Shown here in pieces: positions 40,725-49,910 of a DNA stretch of 64,000 bases. Position numbers and translations under genes: made by a program. The stretch's first letter is position 1. The number at the start of each line of letters is the position of its first letter. The notes beneath the pieces are model-generated. The model worked only from the letters and a program-made list of their open reading frames with translations, was not told the origin of the DNA and made no database searches. Source of the DNA: Pyxidicoccus xibeiensis (GTDB lineage Bacteria; Myxococcota; Myxococcia; Myxococcales; Myxococcaceae); the NCBI RefSeq assembly GCF_024198175.1, contig NZ_JAJVKV010000008.1:372001-436000 (forward strand). The letters are read 5' to 3'.

Positions 40725-42605
40725 TCAGCGCCCCCTCTGGAAGAGCTCGGACTGCGTGAGTGCCTTGACGTACGGCCGGGCCTTGCGACCCCCGGCGATG
40801 AAGCGCGCCACCTGTTCCTCCAGGTAGCCCGCCTCCCGCGCCGGGTTGATGTCCCGCCCCATCACCCGCGCGTGCAGGTGGCGCACGACACACCGGTCGA
40901 ACGAGCCCGAGGCGACGATGAGCTTGGCGAAGCCCAGCGGCCCCACCGTGCCGTCACTCACCTGGCCCAGCAGGTTCTGGTCCGGCGGGAGGAAGTCGAT
41001 GAACACGGCCTCCGGGTTCACCTGGGCCTGGGCCTCCGTGACGGGCGTCAGCAGCGTGTCCGGCATGTACCAGCGGTTCCAGTGGCTGAACGGGTCGCCG
41101 TGATAGGGGTACTCGCCGGTGCGCCACCGCGCGGGCCAGTGCCACACCTTGCCGATGCCCGGCATCGGGTAGGTCGCGCCATGGCCCTCGAAGCCGTGCC
41201 CTATCTTCGCGAAGCGCTTGAAGTGGATGGCCGCCGGGTCCAACCGGCGGTGGCAGTGCTGGCAGGGCCCCTCCGTGCCCGGATCCCTCTTGTACTCGTT
41301 GAACTCCTGGCCCTGCGGCGGGGAGAGCTCCTCGCATGCCAGCATCTCCAGGGCCCGCGCGCCGCGCACGCGCTCGCGGGGGTAGGCGCTGAGGAAGCCG
41401 AGGCTGGTGAGCATGCCCGCGGCGGGGATGCCCTTCATCGCCGCGGTCTGCGTGCGCGGGTCGTACCGGTAGTCTCGCTCCTCCAGGAAGAAGGGGTTGC
41501 GGGCCGCGACGAGGTACTCACGCCAGGCATTCGGGTCACCCTGGGAGTGCTCGGGGTCCACCGGCGCGCTGGCGAAGCGCGACGGCCTCCACCAGGAGTC
41601 GTCCTCGAGCAGGTACGTCAGCTCGCCGGCGAGCCCCTGCATGACGTAGGCGGCCTGCAGGCGCGTGGGCCCCACGGAGTAGTTGCCGAGGATGAGGTCC
41701 GTCATCGGCCGGTCGTGCCAGCCGAGGTGCGCGAACAGCCTTGCGGGCTCCTCCGCGACCTGCCGCCGCTGTCCCAGCGGGTTGTGGAGCCCGTAGTCCT
41801 CCCAGCCCGGATAGCTCCCCGTGTCGGCGTGGCAGTACGCGGCGGCGGGGCCGCAGCCACAGTTCGCGACGGGGCCCGCGGTGGCGCAGTTCACCGTCAC
41901 CGGGAAGCCACTCGCGTCGTAGGACTGCCCCGTGGGCGACACGCTCGCCGCGAAGCCCACCAGCTTCGTCGTCGCGCCCGGCGCCCACCAGGCCTCGAGG
42001 GAGCGCTCCTCCGCGGGCGTGCCATCCGGCTTCAGGCCCTGACAGGCATCCTGGTCGTAGCGGAAGTACTTCCACGCTCCGGCCTTCGGGGTGCCTTCCG
42101 GGCACCGGACGATGGAGCGCTGCTGCTGCAGGCCATACTCCGGCGGATCCGCCGACGGCCCCACGGGCGGGATGTTGAACCAGTCGCGCGCCGTCTCGAA
42201 CAACGTCCGGTAGAAGGTCGGCTGCTGGAGCGTCCGGTCCACGAAGGCCGAGACGTAGGCGCGCTGCGCGGCCTCGTCCCCGGCGGCCTCCAGCGCGGCG
42301 TACTCCTCGTCCGTCGGAGGCGCTCCCCTCAGCGCCAGCGCGGTGCGCCGCAGCAGGCGGCTGGGGACGAGCACGTCGGCCGGCGGCACACCCGCGTCGG
42401 AGCCACCATCGGCCGGGGGCTCGACGCAGCCGGCGTCTTCGCCACCAGGCCCTTCCGGACCCGGTGATGAGACATTGCCGGAGCAGCCCAGCCAGAACAG
42501 GAACGGCAAGACCCACAGCAGGGAACGCGCACTTCGCGCGACCGCCCACCATGGAATGGTGAGCCTCCGCCGAACACCGGAAGCCTTCGAAAGATGCGGG
42601 GACAT
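40725..42605 (-). CDS. DUF1549/DUF1588-like lipoprotein with haem-type motif
   Basis: 626 residues. A long basic N-terminus is followed by hydrophobic SLLWVLPFLFWLGC with lipobox LGC (C41). An acidic linker precedes a large helical body: LVPSRLLRRTALALRGAPPT, DRTLQQPTFYRTLFETARDW, GFLSAYPRERVRGARALEML, then the c-type haem motif CQHCHRRLDPAAIHF and HLHARVMGRDINPAREAGYL near the end. This order (signal, DUF1592/1588-like parts, CxxCH) is that of planctomycete/myxobacterial cytochrome-like proteins partnered by DUF1501 proteins. It is the first gene of the operon. The start is uncertain; ATG 42605 gives a longer than usual n-region. Confidence 0.8.
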   Translation of the reverse strand: MSPHLSKASGVRRRLTIPWWAVARSARSLLWVLPFLFWLGCSGNVSSPGPEGPGGEDAGCVEPPADGGSDAGVPPADVLVPSRLLRRTALALRGAPPTDEEYAALEAAGDEAAQRAYVSAFVDRTLQQPTFYRTLFETARDWFNIPPVGPSADPPEYGLQQQRSIVRCPEGTPKAGAWKYFRYDQDACQGLKPDGTPAEERSLEAWWAPGATTKLVGFAASVSPTGQSYDASGFPVTVNCATAGPVANCGCGPAAAYCHADTGSYPGWEDYGLHNPLGQRRQVAEEPARLFAHLGWHDRPMTDLILGNYSVGPTRLQAAYVMQGLAGELTYLLEDDSWWRPSRFASAPVDPEHSQGDPNAWREYLVAARNPFFLEERDYRYDPRTQTAAMKGIPAAGMLTSLGFLSAYPRERVRGARALEMLACEELSPPQGQEFNEYKRDPGTEGPCQHCHRRLDPAAIHFKRFAKIGHGFEGHGATYPMPGIGKVWHWPARWRTGEYPYHGDPFSHWNRWYMPDTLLTPVTEAQAQVNPEAVFIDFLPPDQNLLGQVSDGTVGPLGFAKLIVASGSFDRCVVRHLHARVMGRDINPAREAGYLEEQVARFIAGGRKARPYVKALTQSELFQRGR

Positions 42606-42847
42606 GAGCGGCCCCCAGGCAAGTCACATGCCATGGAGTGTTCACTCGGGCTTGCCTCGGAGCACGGCCCTGGCGCGGGCGGTGAGCCCTGGAGGCCACC
42701 CCACACCTTGGGGTTTGCGCTCCCCACAATCGCCCTGCACCGCAGTGCCGTCATTCGTGCTGTGCCACCCAGGTCCGCCGTCTTGCGGGCGATTGTCGTG
42801 CCTCCTCGCTCGCCACCACCTTCCGCCCGCAGGTGGAGGGGGGCGGA

Positions 42848-45304
42848 ATGGCGAGCGATTGCAACACGGTGAAGGGGCAGGGGTGGCGGTACGTCTGGCT
42901 GGGATTGGTGCTGTGCGCGGCTGCGTGTGGACCGGTTCCCGACGGGGATGGGGAGGCGCGCGGGGACGTCCAGGAGGAAGCACTGGCAGTGCCCTCGGAG
43001 GAGGCCGCCGTCGCTCGGGTTCGCGACGTGCTCGTGTCGCGGCCCTTCGGGGTGAACAAGCCCCGGCTGGAGCCGAGGGAGTTCGCGGCCAGTGACAGCT
43101 CCGTCGCGTGGGATGGCCGGCAGTTCCTCGTCGTGTGGAGGGACGAGCGGCCCGGCGGCATGTTCGCCGCGCGCGTGAAGCCGGACGGCACGGTGCTGGA
43201 CCCCGCGGGCATTCCGCTCAACGTGAGCGGCAGCCTCGACCCGGGCATCCCGAATGTGGTGTTCGATGGGCGCCAGTTCGTCGTCGCCTGGGTGGCTGAC
43301 GGCGTCTTCGGCGTCCACGTGGGCTCGGACGGAAGGGTGCTCCGGCGCTTCACCGTCCTCAATTCTGGCGAGGTGGGCGGTGGCGCCCCCGGCCTCGCCT
43401 GCTCGCCGGACGTGTGTGTCATCGGCTTCTCCGTGTCGGATGACGAGGGCTCGGACCTGGCCATTTCTCGCGTGTCGTCCTCGGGCGTGGTGCTCTCGCC
43501 GACGCTGACGTACCTCACGCCCGGAGGCGGCACGGACATCGTGGGTGAGCCGGCCGCGGCGTGGGACGGCACCCAGTTCCTGGTGACGTGGACGGACAGC
43601 CGCGGTGGGTTCGACACCCCGGACATCTACGGGGCGCGGGTGCTCGCGGGCGGCACCATCCGGGACCCGGGCGGCTTCCCCATCTCCTCGGCGCCGGGCG
43701 AGCAGCGCGTGTCCTCGGTGGTGTGGACGGGCCATCGCTTCCTGGTGGTGTGGGACGACGCGCGCGGCGTGGACCGCGACATCTACGGGGCCCGCGTGTT
43801 CCGGAGCGGACGCGTGGACGAGACAGACGGGTTCCCCATCTCCACCGCGCCCGGTGACCAGCGCCTCCCACGCGTGGCGCATCTCGGGGGCCGCTCCCTG
43901 GTCGTCTGGCAGGACGCTCGGGACGGCGCGCTGCGCGTCCGGGGCGCCAAGGTGAAGGAGGACGCCACCGTGGAGGAGTCGGGCCTGCTCGTGTCGCACG
44001 GCGACTACCCGGACGAGGGCCGTCCCGCGGTGGCGGCGGGGGCCGACCGCTACCTCGTCAGCTACGCCTCGCTGCGGGAGGGAATCTCCTTCGGCAGCGC
44101 CATCCTGGCCACGCGCGTGGAGCGGGACGGGGACGCGCTGGACCGCCGCGGCACCGTGCTGACGCGGGCGGCGGATGCGCAGATGTCTCCGGTGGTGACC
44201 TCCGGTGCGGACGGGTACCTGGTGGTGTGGAGGGACTTCCGTGCGCCCGAGCGGCCCGCGCTCTTCGCCGCGCGGCTGCGGCCGGATGGCACGGTGAGGG
44301 ATGCTCGCGGCATCCTCCTTCCCGCGGGGCCGGAGGCCTCCGGTCACCAGGTGGCCTGGGATGGACGGGTCTTCCTGGTGGTGTGGGAGCAGCCCGGCTC
44401 GGACGGCCTGCGGGACATCCGGGGTGCGAGGGTGAGCCGCTCGGGGGAGCTGCTGGACACAGCGGGCCTGGAGGTCGCGGTGGCGCCGGAGACCCAGGCG
44501 AGCCCGGCGGTGGCCTCGAGCGGTGACGGCTTCCTGGTGACCTGGACCGACGAGCGCGCGGGGACGGGCGTCTGGGGCACGCGGGTGAGCCGCGGTGGCG
44601 ACGTGCTGGACCCTGGAGGTTTCCGCATCACCCCGGAGCTTCCGGGCGTCAGCCAGGGGCAGCCCGCGATGACGGCGCTGGGGAGCGGCTACCTCCTCGT
44701 GTACCGCACCACCCGCGCAGAGGGCTTCTTCTTCTTCGAGGGCCTTCGCGCGCTCCGGCTGTCCGCCACGGGCAGCGTGCTGGACGCGTCGCCGCTCATC
44801 GTTGCGCCGGACAGCCCGGACCTCTCGTACCAGGACGCGACGGTGGCGTCGGACGGGCGGGAGGCGCTGGTGGTGTGGGCCGAGTTCGATGAGCTCTTCG
44901 TGGACAGCGGGGACCTCCGGATGCGGCGGGTGACCCGTGAGGGCGCGGTGCTGGAGCCGGTGGACGCCTTCGTGGCGACCGGCCCCGAGCTGCAGGAGGA
45001 GCCCACCGTCATCTTCGATGGGCGCGACTACCTGGTGGCGTGGGAGTCCTCGGAGCCGCTCATTCTTCCGGGGAGCAGCACCTTCGACGTGCCGGACATC
45101 GAAGGCGCGCGGGTGTCGCGCGAGGGCCGGGTGCGGGAGCGCTTCCCCATCTCCACGCATGAGAGCGGGGAGTTCGCGCCGTCACTCGCGTCGGTGGGGG
45201 ATGGACGCTCGGTGGTGTTCTACTGGGAGTTCCTCGTCTCACCCGAGGCGATGAACGACCGGGTCCAGGGCCGGCTGCTGCGCAACCCCGACGCCCTCCA
45301 CTGA
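42848..45304 (+). CDS. Large repeat lipoprotein (beta-propeller-like)
   Basis: 818 residues. Lipoprotein signal GWRYVWLGLVLCAAAC. The body is a series of repeats of about 50-60 residues that alternate a strand pair such as AWDGRQFLVVWRDERPGGMF, FDGRQFVVAWVADGVFGVHV, AWDGTQFLVTWTDSRGGFDT and SGADGYLVVWRDFRAPERPA with AARVKPDGTVLDPAGIPL-type turns. WDG-x-x-F-LVVW followed by a DIxGARV strand is the repeated unit; this suggests a beta-propeller or solenoid on the cell surface. The ATG at 42848 has GGAGGGGGG just upstream. Function unknown; similar lipoproteins are frequent in myxobacteria. Divergent from the haem-motif operon across 242 bp. Confidence 0.78.
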   Translation: MASDCNTVKGQGWRYVWLGLVLCAAACGPVPDGDGEARGDVQEEALAVPSEEAAVARVRDVLVSRPFGVNKPRLEPREFAASDSSVAWDGRQFLVVWRDERPGGMFAARVKPDGTVLDPAGIPLNVSGSLDPGIPNVVFDGRQFVVAWVADGVFGVHVGSDGRVLRRFTVLNSGEVGGGAPGLACSPDVCVIGFSVSDDEGSDLAISRVSSSGVVLSPTLTYLTPGGGTDIVGEPAAAWDGTQFLVTWTDSRGGFDTPDIYGARVLAGGTIRDPGGFPISSAPGEQRVSSVVWTGHRFLVVWDDARGVDRDIYGARVFRSGRVDETDGFPISTAPGDQRLPRVAHLGGRSLVVWQDARDGALRVRGAKVKEDATVEESGLLVSHGDYPDEGRPAVAAGADRYLVSYASLREGISFGSAILATRVERDGDALDRRGTVLTRAADAQMSPVVTSGADGYLVVWRDFRAPERPALFAARLRPDGTVRDARGILLPAGPEASGHQVAWDGRVFLVVWEQPGSDGLRDIRGARVSRSGELLDTAGLEVAVAPETQASPAVASSGDGFLVTWTDERAGTGVWGTRVSRGGDVLDPGGFRITPELPGVSQGQPAMTALGSGYLLVYRTTRAEGFFFFEGLRALRLSATGSVLDASPLIVAPDSPDLSYQDATVASDGREALVVWAEFDELFVDSGDLRMRRVTREGAVLEPVDAFVATGPELQEEPTVIFDGRDYLVAWESSEPLILPGSSTFDVPDIEGARVSREGRVRERFPISTHESGEFAPSLASVGDGRSVVFYWEFLVSPEAMNDRVQGRLLRNPDALH

Positions 45305-45469
45305 GTGGGCTCCCTTCGCCTCGCCCCTGGCAGGTTCCGCCTGGCCAGGGCGCGAGGCGTCGTTCTCTCCGGTCCGCGGGGAGGCACTGGCGGACGGCCT
45401 GGCCATCGCCGTCCTGCCTGCCGTCTGAAAGGGTACCGCCTGCCTCCAGACGGGCCCACCTTCGGAGCG

Positions 45470-46954
45470 ATGCTCAAGCCCTCCGAAGTGCACATCCGAG
45501 CCGAGTCCCTCTCTCACTTCCTGCCGGTGATTGGAGAGGCGGGCTGGCGTGCGCTCCAGGCGCACGCGGAGCAGGCCCGCGTCCGCATGGCGGGCCACAC
45601 CTTCTGGCACGTGAACTCCACCGCACGAGGCGGAGGAGTGGCGGAGATGCTCCCTCGGCTGCTCGCCTACGTGCGCGGCGCGGGCGTGGACGCGCGCTGG
45701 ATGGTGCTGGAGGGCACGCCGGACTTCTTCCGGGTGACGAAGCGGCTGCACCACGCGCTGCATGGCTCCCCAGGAGACGGTTCCCCGCTGGGGGCCACCG
45801 AGCGCGCGCTGTACGACGAGGTGCTGCGCGACAACGCGGAGGAGCTGCTCGTCCTGGTGCAGCCAGGGGATGTGGCGGTGCTGCACGACCCGCAGACGGC
45901 GGGACTCGCGCCGGCGCTCGTCGCGGTGGGCGCCATCGTGGTGTGGCGCTGCCATATCGGGTGTGACACCCCGAATGCCGAGGTGGCGCGCGCGTGGGAG
46001 TTCCTCGCGCCAGGGCTCGCCTCCGCGCACCTCACCGTCTTCTCCCGTGCGGCCTACGTTCCGCCCCAGTTCTCGGACCGCGCCGTCATCATCCAGCCCT
46101 CCATCGACATCTTCGCGGTGAAGAACCAGCCCCTGACACCGGACGTCTCGCGCGCCATCCTGGCCCGGACGGGACTGGTGGCGGAGAGCCCCGGCACTCC
46201 CGCGCCTGTGTTCACCCGCATCGACGGGGTGCCGGCCCGGGTGTCGCGCGGGGCGGACATCGTGCGGCTGGGTCGTGCGCCCGCGCCAGACACCCCGCTG
46301 GTGGTGCAGGTGTCGCGCTGGGACCCGCTGAAGGACCCGTCGGGGGTGCTGCGAGGCTTTGCCCAGCTCGTGCGCGACAACCCCGGCCTGCGCGCGGAGC
46401 TGGTCCTCGCCGGCCCCGCGGTGACGTCCGTCGCCGACGACCCCGAGGCGGCGACCACCCTCAATGCCGTCACCGCGCTGTGGCGGCAGCTGCCCCACGC
46501 CCTGCGCCAGCGCGTCCACCTGGCGTGTCTGCCCATGGCGGACCTGGAGGAGAACGCCGCCATCGTCAACGCGCTCCAGCGCCACGCGGCCGTCGTCGTG
46601 CAGAAGAGCCTGCAGGAGGGCTTCGGGCTCACCGTCACCGAGGCCATGTGGAAGGCGCGCCCCGTGGTGGCCAGCGCGGTGGGCGGAATCCAAGACCAGG
46701 TGGAGCATGGTGTGAATGGCCTGCTGGTGCGCGACCCGAGAGACCTCGCCGGGTTCGCCGCCGCCGTGCACACCCTGCTGTGTGACTCCGATCTCGCCGC
46801 GCGCCTCGGCGCTCGGGCCCACGAGCTGGTGCGAACCCGCTACACCGGCTCGCGCCACCTCACCGACTTCGCGCTCATGCTCGACCGGATGGACGCGCTC
46901 CTGGAGCGCCCTGCTCTGGACTTCCAGGGGGAAGTCCAGGCCGGAGTGCATTGA
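45470..46954 (+). CDS. GT4 glycosyltransferase, TreT-like (trehalose synthase type)
   Basis: 494 residues, two-domain GT-B glycosyltransferase. N-terminal HTFWHVNSTARGGGVAEMLP is followed by DARWMVLEGTPDFFRVTKRL and WRCHIGCDTPNAEVARAWEF; C-terminal VVQVSRWDPLKDPSGVLRGF and the donor-binding QKSLQEGFGLTVTEAMWKAR precede PVVASAVGGIQDQVEHGVNG. This is the pattern of the TreT/trehalose-phosphorylase group, which join NDP-glucose and glucose to trehalose. The ATG at 45470 follows GGAG. No other trehalose gene is adjacent, so the acceptor is an inference. Convergent with the ELWxxDGT gene, 9 bp apart. Confidence 0.82.
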   Translation: MLKPSEVHIRAESLSHFLPVIGEAGWRALQAHAEQARVRMAGHTFWHVNSTARGGGVAEMLPRLLAYVRGAGVDARWMVLEGTPDFFRVTKRLHHALHGSPGDGSPLGATERALYDEVLRDNAEELLVLVQPGDVAVLHDPQTAGLAPALVAVGAIVVWRCHIGCDTPNAEVARAWEFLAPGLASAHLTVFSRAAYVPPQFSDRAVIIQPSIDIFAVKNQPLTPDVSRAILARTGLVAESPGTPAPVFTRIDGVPARVSRGADIVRLGRAPAPDTPLVVQVSRWDPLKDPSGVLRGFAQLVRDNPGLRAELVLAGPAVTSVADDPEAATTLNAVTALWRQLPHALRQRVHLACLPMADLEENAAIVNALQRHAAVVVQKSLQEGFGLTVTEAMWKARPVVASAVGGIQDQVEHGVNGLLVRDPRDLAGFAAAVHTLLCDSDLAARLGARAHELVRTRYTGSRHLTDFALMLDRMDALLERPALDFQGEVQAGVH

Positions 46955-46963
46955 CAGTCCGTG

Positions 46964-48415
46964 CTACCGCGCCTGGGAGCAGTGGTCCTCCGGACGGAAG
47001 GGCAAGGCGTAGAGCTCGCGTCCGGTACGCCCGTCATCAGCGGTGAAGAACACGTCCCAGCCGGAGCGGATGAAGTCTCGAGGCGACGACGAGGCCGCGC
47101 CCGGAGCCACCTCGTCGAGCGCTCGCGTCCCGGCCGCCGTGCCGTCGCTCACCCAGGGCTCGGACCCGCGTCCCTCGGTCGTCGCGCCGAAGAAGAGCCA
47201 GTCCTGGATGGCCGTCATGTCCGACGGCGAGGAGCCTGGGGCTCCCGGCTCCAGGTCCCTGAAGAGCACGGTGCCGCGCGTCGTCCCGTCGCTCACCCAC
47301 AGCTCGCGTCCGCGCTCGCCGTCATCCGCGGCGAAGAAGATGCGCCCTCCGGCCACCGTCAGGAACGCGGGCTCCGAGCCCGTCGCACCCGCCCGGATGT
47401 CCTTCACGCGCCGCGTGCCCGAGCGCGTCCCGTCGCTCACCCACAGCTCCTCGCCCTCCGGAGTGCCCGAGCCGGCGCTGAAGTACAGCTTGCCGTGGAG
47501 CGCGACCATGTCGTGGGGGTACTCACCGGGGAAGAACCGGAGGAAGCGCGTGCCCGCGGCCGTTCCATCCGTGACGTAGAGGTCGGCCTCGCCCTCGTCC
47601 GGGTCCACCAGGAAGAAGAGCTTCCGGCCCACGGACTTCATGCGGAAGATGACCGTGTCCTCGAAGACCTTGAAGAGGGGAGTGACGCCGGGCCCGCCTT
47701 CGCTGCGCACCAGCCAGTTCTCGTCCCCCTGGCTGATGACGAAGTAGAGGGAGCCGTCATGGACGTAGAAGCGGCGCGGGAAGGAGCCGTCCGGGCCCGG
47801 GGCGAGGTCCGCGACCATGAAGGTGCCCGCCTCCGTGCCATCGCTCGTCCACAGCTCGTAGCCGTCGGTGCCGTCGGGAAGCACGCTCGAGAAGTAGAGC
47901 CGCTCCTTGTAGGCCACCAGCGTCTGCCCGTCCGCCTGGCTGGCGTCGATGGGGAGCACCCGCTTCACCAGGTACGTGCCCGCCTCCGTGCCGTCGCTCG
48001 CCCAGAGGGCCCGGCCCCGCACCTCGTCGTCCGCGATGAAGAAGAGCCGGTCTCCCACCATCGTCAGGTCCGTGGGGCCCGAGCTGTCCAGCCCCACGGC
48101 GATGTCCTTGACCATGAAGGTGCCGGTGCCGCCCGTGCCGCTGCTCCGCCACAGCTCGGAGCCATGGGTGCCATCGCTCGCGGAGAAGAAGAGGGCGCCG
48201 TTGCCGTGGACCTGGCTGTGGATGAAGCCATCCTCCAGCCCCGGGCGGATGTCCCTCAGCAGACGCGGGGTGGAGCCACAGGGCTTCCACTCACGCCCAT
48301 CCCTCGCGGCCTGCGCGGTGTCCGTCAATGGCGGCGCCGCTTCGTCCTCCATCAGCGGCGCGCAGCCGGCCGCGAGGGCCAGCAGCAGCGGTAGTGGACG
48401 CCAGTGCTTCATCAT
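46964..48415 (-). CDS. ELWxxDGT-repeat lipoprotein
   Basis: 483 residues. Lipoprotein signal ATG ATG then KHWRPLPLLLALAAGC. The body has eight or so copies of the ELWxxDGTxxGT unit (for example GSELWRSSGTGGTGTFMVKD, GYELWTSDGTEAGTFMVADL, GEELWVSDGTRSGTRRVKDI, GRELWVSDGTTRGTVLFRDL), each about 50 residues and each preceded by an LFFIADD/LYFSAGS strand. This forms a beta-propeller-like domain. The ELWxxDGT family is common in myxobacteria and is of unknown function. AAGGAG is six bases before ATG 48415, which also begins the signal peptide; the longer frame from 48538 is not used. Confidence 0.9.
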   Translation of the reverse strand: MMKHWRPLPLLLALAAGCAPLMEDEAAPPLTDTAQAARDGREWKPCGSTPRLLRDIRPGLEDGFIHSQVHGNGALFFSASDGTHGSELWRSSGTGGTGTFMVKDIAVGLDSSGPTDLTMVGDRLFFIADDEVRGRALWASDGTEAGTYLVKRVLPIDASQADGQTLVAYKERLYFSSVLPDGTDGYELWTSDGTEAGTFMVADLAPGPDGSFPRRFYVHDGSLYFVISQGDENWLVRSEGGPGVTPLFKVFEDTVIFRMKSVGRKLFFLVDPDEGEADLYVTDGTAAGTRFLRFFPGEYPHDMVALHGKLYFSAGSGTPEGEELWVSDGTRSGTRRVKDIRAGATGSEPAFLTVAGGRIFFAADDGERGRELWVSDGTTRGTVLFRDLEPGAPGSSPSDMTAIQDWLFFGATTEGRGSEPWVSDGTAAGTRALDEVAPGAASSSPRDFIRSGWDVFFTADDGRTGRELYALPFRPEDHCSQAR

Positions 48416-48501
48416 CGGCAGCTCCTTGAAGACGCGGCAGGGCCGCGGTGGAGTGCCAATCTGGGAACGGAGGGAGCCCGCCCCACCTGCGCGACAGTCC
48501 G

Positions 48502-48542
48502 GGGCAGGGCGGGTTGGGCAACAGTCGCCTCCCGCCACGCCC
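48502..48542 (-). repeat. Inverted repeat between threonine synthase and ELWxxDGT genes
   Basis: 12-bp arms (48502-48513 GGGCAGGGCGGG; 48531-48542 CCCGCCACGCCC), 10 of 12 paired, 17-nt loop, just after the thrC stop. It could end thrC transcription but lacks a T-run. Confidence 0.35.
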
Positions 48543-48549
48543 CTGGTGC

Positions 48550-49788
48550 TCAGCCGCTCCGGGCGAGCAGTGCCTCCAGCGCCTCCAGGCGCGGCGGCAC
48601 GTCCAGCGGCGGCGGCAGGCCCTGCATCGCCGTGCGGACGTCCTTCAGCCCATGCCCGGTGACGACGATGGTCGCGCTCTCCTTCGGGCCCACGCGGCCC
48701 TCACGGACCGCCCGCACCACACCGGCCATGGCGGCGGCGGCGGCAGGCTCGGCGAAGACGCCCGTCTTGCGCGCCATCCGCCCCTGGGCCTCCAGCAGCT
48801 CCGCGTCCTCCACCCGCACGATGCACCCGTGAGACTCGCGCACCGCGGCCACCGCCTTGCGCCAGTTGCGTGGCCAGCCCACCGCGATGGAGTCCGCCAC
48901 CGTCCGCGCTTCCACCGGCTTCAGCGCCCCGGTCTCCAGCGCCGCGGCCACCGGTGAAGCGCCGGCGGCCTGCACGCCCAGCATCCGCGGCAGCCGCTCC
49001 ACCAGCCCCAGCCGCTTCAGCTCCTTCAGCCCCTTCCACAGTCCCGCCAGCGTGCAGCCATCCCCGACGGACACCGCCACCCAGTCCGTCATCCGCTCGC
49101 CCAGCTGCTCGGCCAGCTCCAGCCCCGCCGTCTTCTTCCCCTCCACCAGGTACGGGTTGATGGCGCAGTTGCGGTTGTACCAGCCGTAGCGCTCACAGGC
49201 GGACTGGCAGAGCCAGTAGGCGTCGTCGTAGCTGCCCTCCACCCGCAGCACCTGCGCGCCCGTCACCAGCAGCTGCGCCAGCTTCGGCTCCGGCGTCCGC
49301 TGGGGCACGAAGATGACGCTCTTCATCCCCAGCACCGCCGCGAAGCCGGCCAGTGATGCCGCCGCGTTGCCCGCGGACGCGCACGCCACCGTGTCGCGCC
49401 CCACCTCACGGGCCTTCATCACCGCGAGGGCGCTCGAGCGGTCCTTGAACGAGCCCGTCGGGTTGCGGCCCTCGTCCTTCAGCACCAGCCGCTCCAGGCC
49501 GACGTCCCTCGCCAGCGCCGGGGCCTCGTACACGGGCGTCATGCCCACGTGCAGCGCCGGCCGCGCGGCCGCCGCGTCGAAGGGCAGCAGCTCCTCGTAG
49601 CGCCACTGGGCCAGCGGCCTTTGCGCCAGGGCCTGCCGCGTCAACGTGCGGGCCACGCGCTCGTAGTCGTACTCCACGTCCAGGATGCCTTCGATGCCGC
49701 ACTTCGGGCAGGTGTACGCGACGTCTTCCACGCGGTGTGCGTGTCCGCAGTGCACGCAGCGCAGCCCGGTCATGTGCTCCAGCGACAT
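48550..49788 (-). CDS. thrC: Threonine synthase
   Basis: 412-residue PLP enzyme that makes threonine from O-phosphohomoserine. An N-terminal zinc-ribbon-like pair (C11-VHC14 and C27-PKC30) is found in many long ThrC proteins. The PLP lysine is K115 in NPTGSFKDRSSALAVMKAR. ACASAGNAAASLAGFAAVLG and SVGDGCTLAGLWKGLKEL bind the cofactor phosphate. The ATG at 49788 (MSLEHMTGLRCVHCG) is chosen over an upstream ATG at 49821 because AGGAG is spaced six bases from it. It stands alone and is divergent from the diaminopropionate genes. Threonine is a possible NRPS precursor, but this is most likely a housekeeping gene. Confidence 0.93.
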   Translation of the reverse strand: MSLEHMTGLRCVHCGHAHRVEDVAYTCPKCGIEGILDVEYDYERVARTLTRQALAQRPLAQWRYEELLPFDAAAARPALHVGMTPVYEAPALARDVGLERLVLKDEGRNPTGSFKDRSSALAVMKAREVGRDTVACASAGNAAASLAGFAAVLGMKSVIFVPQRTPEPKLAQLLVTGAQVLRVEGSYDDAYWLCQSACERYGWYNRNCAINPYLVEGKKTAGLELAEQLGERMTDWVAVSVGDGCTLAGLWKGLKELKRLGLVERLPRMLGVQAAGASPVAAALETGALKPVEARTVADSIAVGWPRNWRKAVAAVRESHGCIVRVEDAELLEAQGRMARKTGVFAEPAAAAAMAGVVRAVREGRVGPKESATIVVTGHGLKDVRTAMQGLPPPLDVPPRLEALEALLARSG

Positions 49789-49851
49789 ACAGACTCCTGA
49801 CGGGAGAGGGCCCCTATACAAGCCCGCCCCTCCACGAATACAAACCCTGAG

Positions 49852-49873
49852 GTCGTTCTATCGGAAGAGCGAC
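49852..49873. promoter_or_regulatory. Inverted repeat in the thrC-sbnA intergenic region
   Basis: GTCGTTCT (49852-49859) and AGAGCGAC (49866-49873) form an 8-bp imperfect inverted repeat (7/8) with a 6-bp spacer, 38 bp before the sbnA start. The size and position suit a dimeric-repressor operator. No regulator gene is adjacent. Confidence 0.3.
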
Positions 49874-49910
49874 AGTCGGCCGGGAAAACGCTGGCCGAGC
49901 GAGCAAGGTA

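Noticed and set aside
42329..45160. 943-residue minus-strand open frame
   Set aside because: Antisense to the repeat lipoprotein and carrying its repeats in reverse; Arg/His-rich with no signal or domain.
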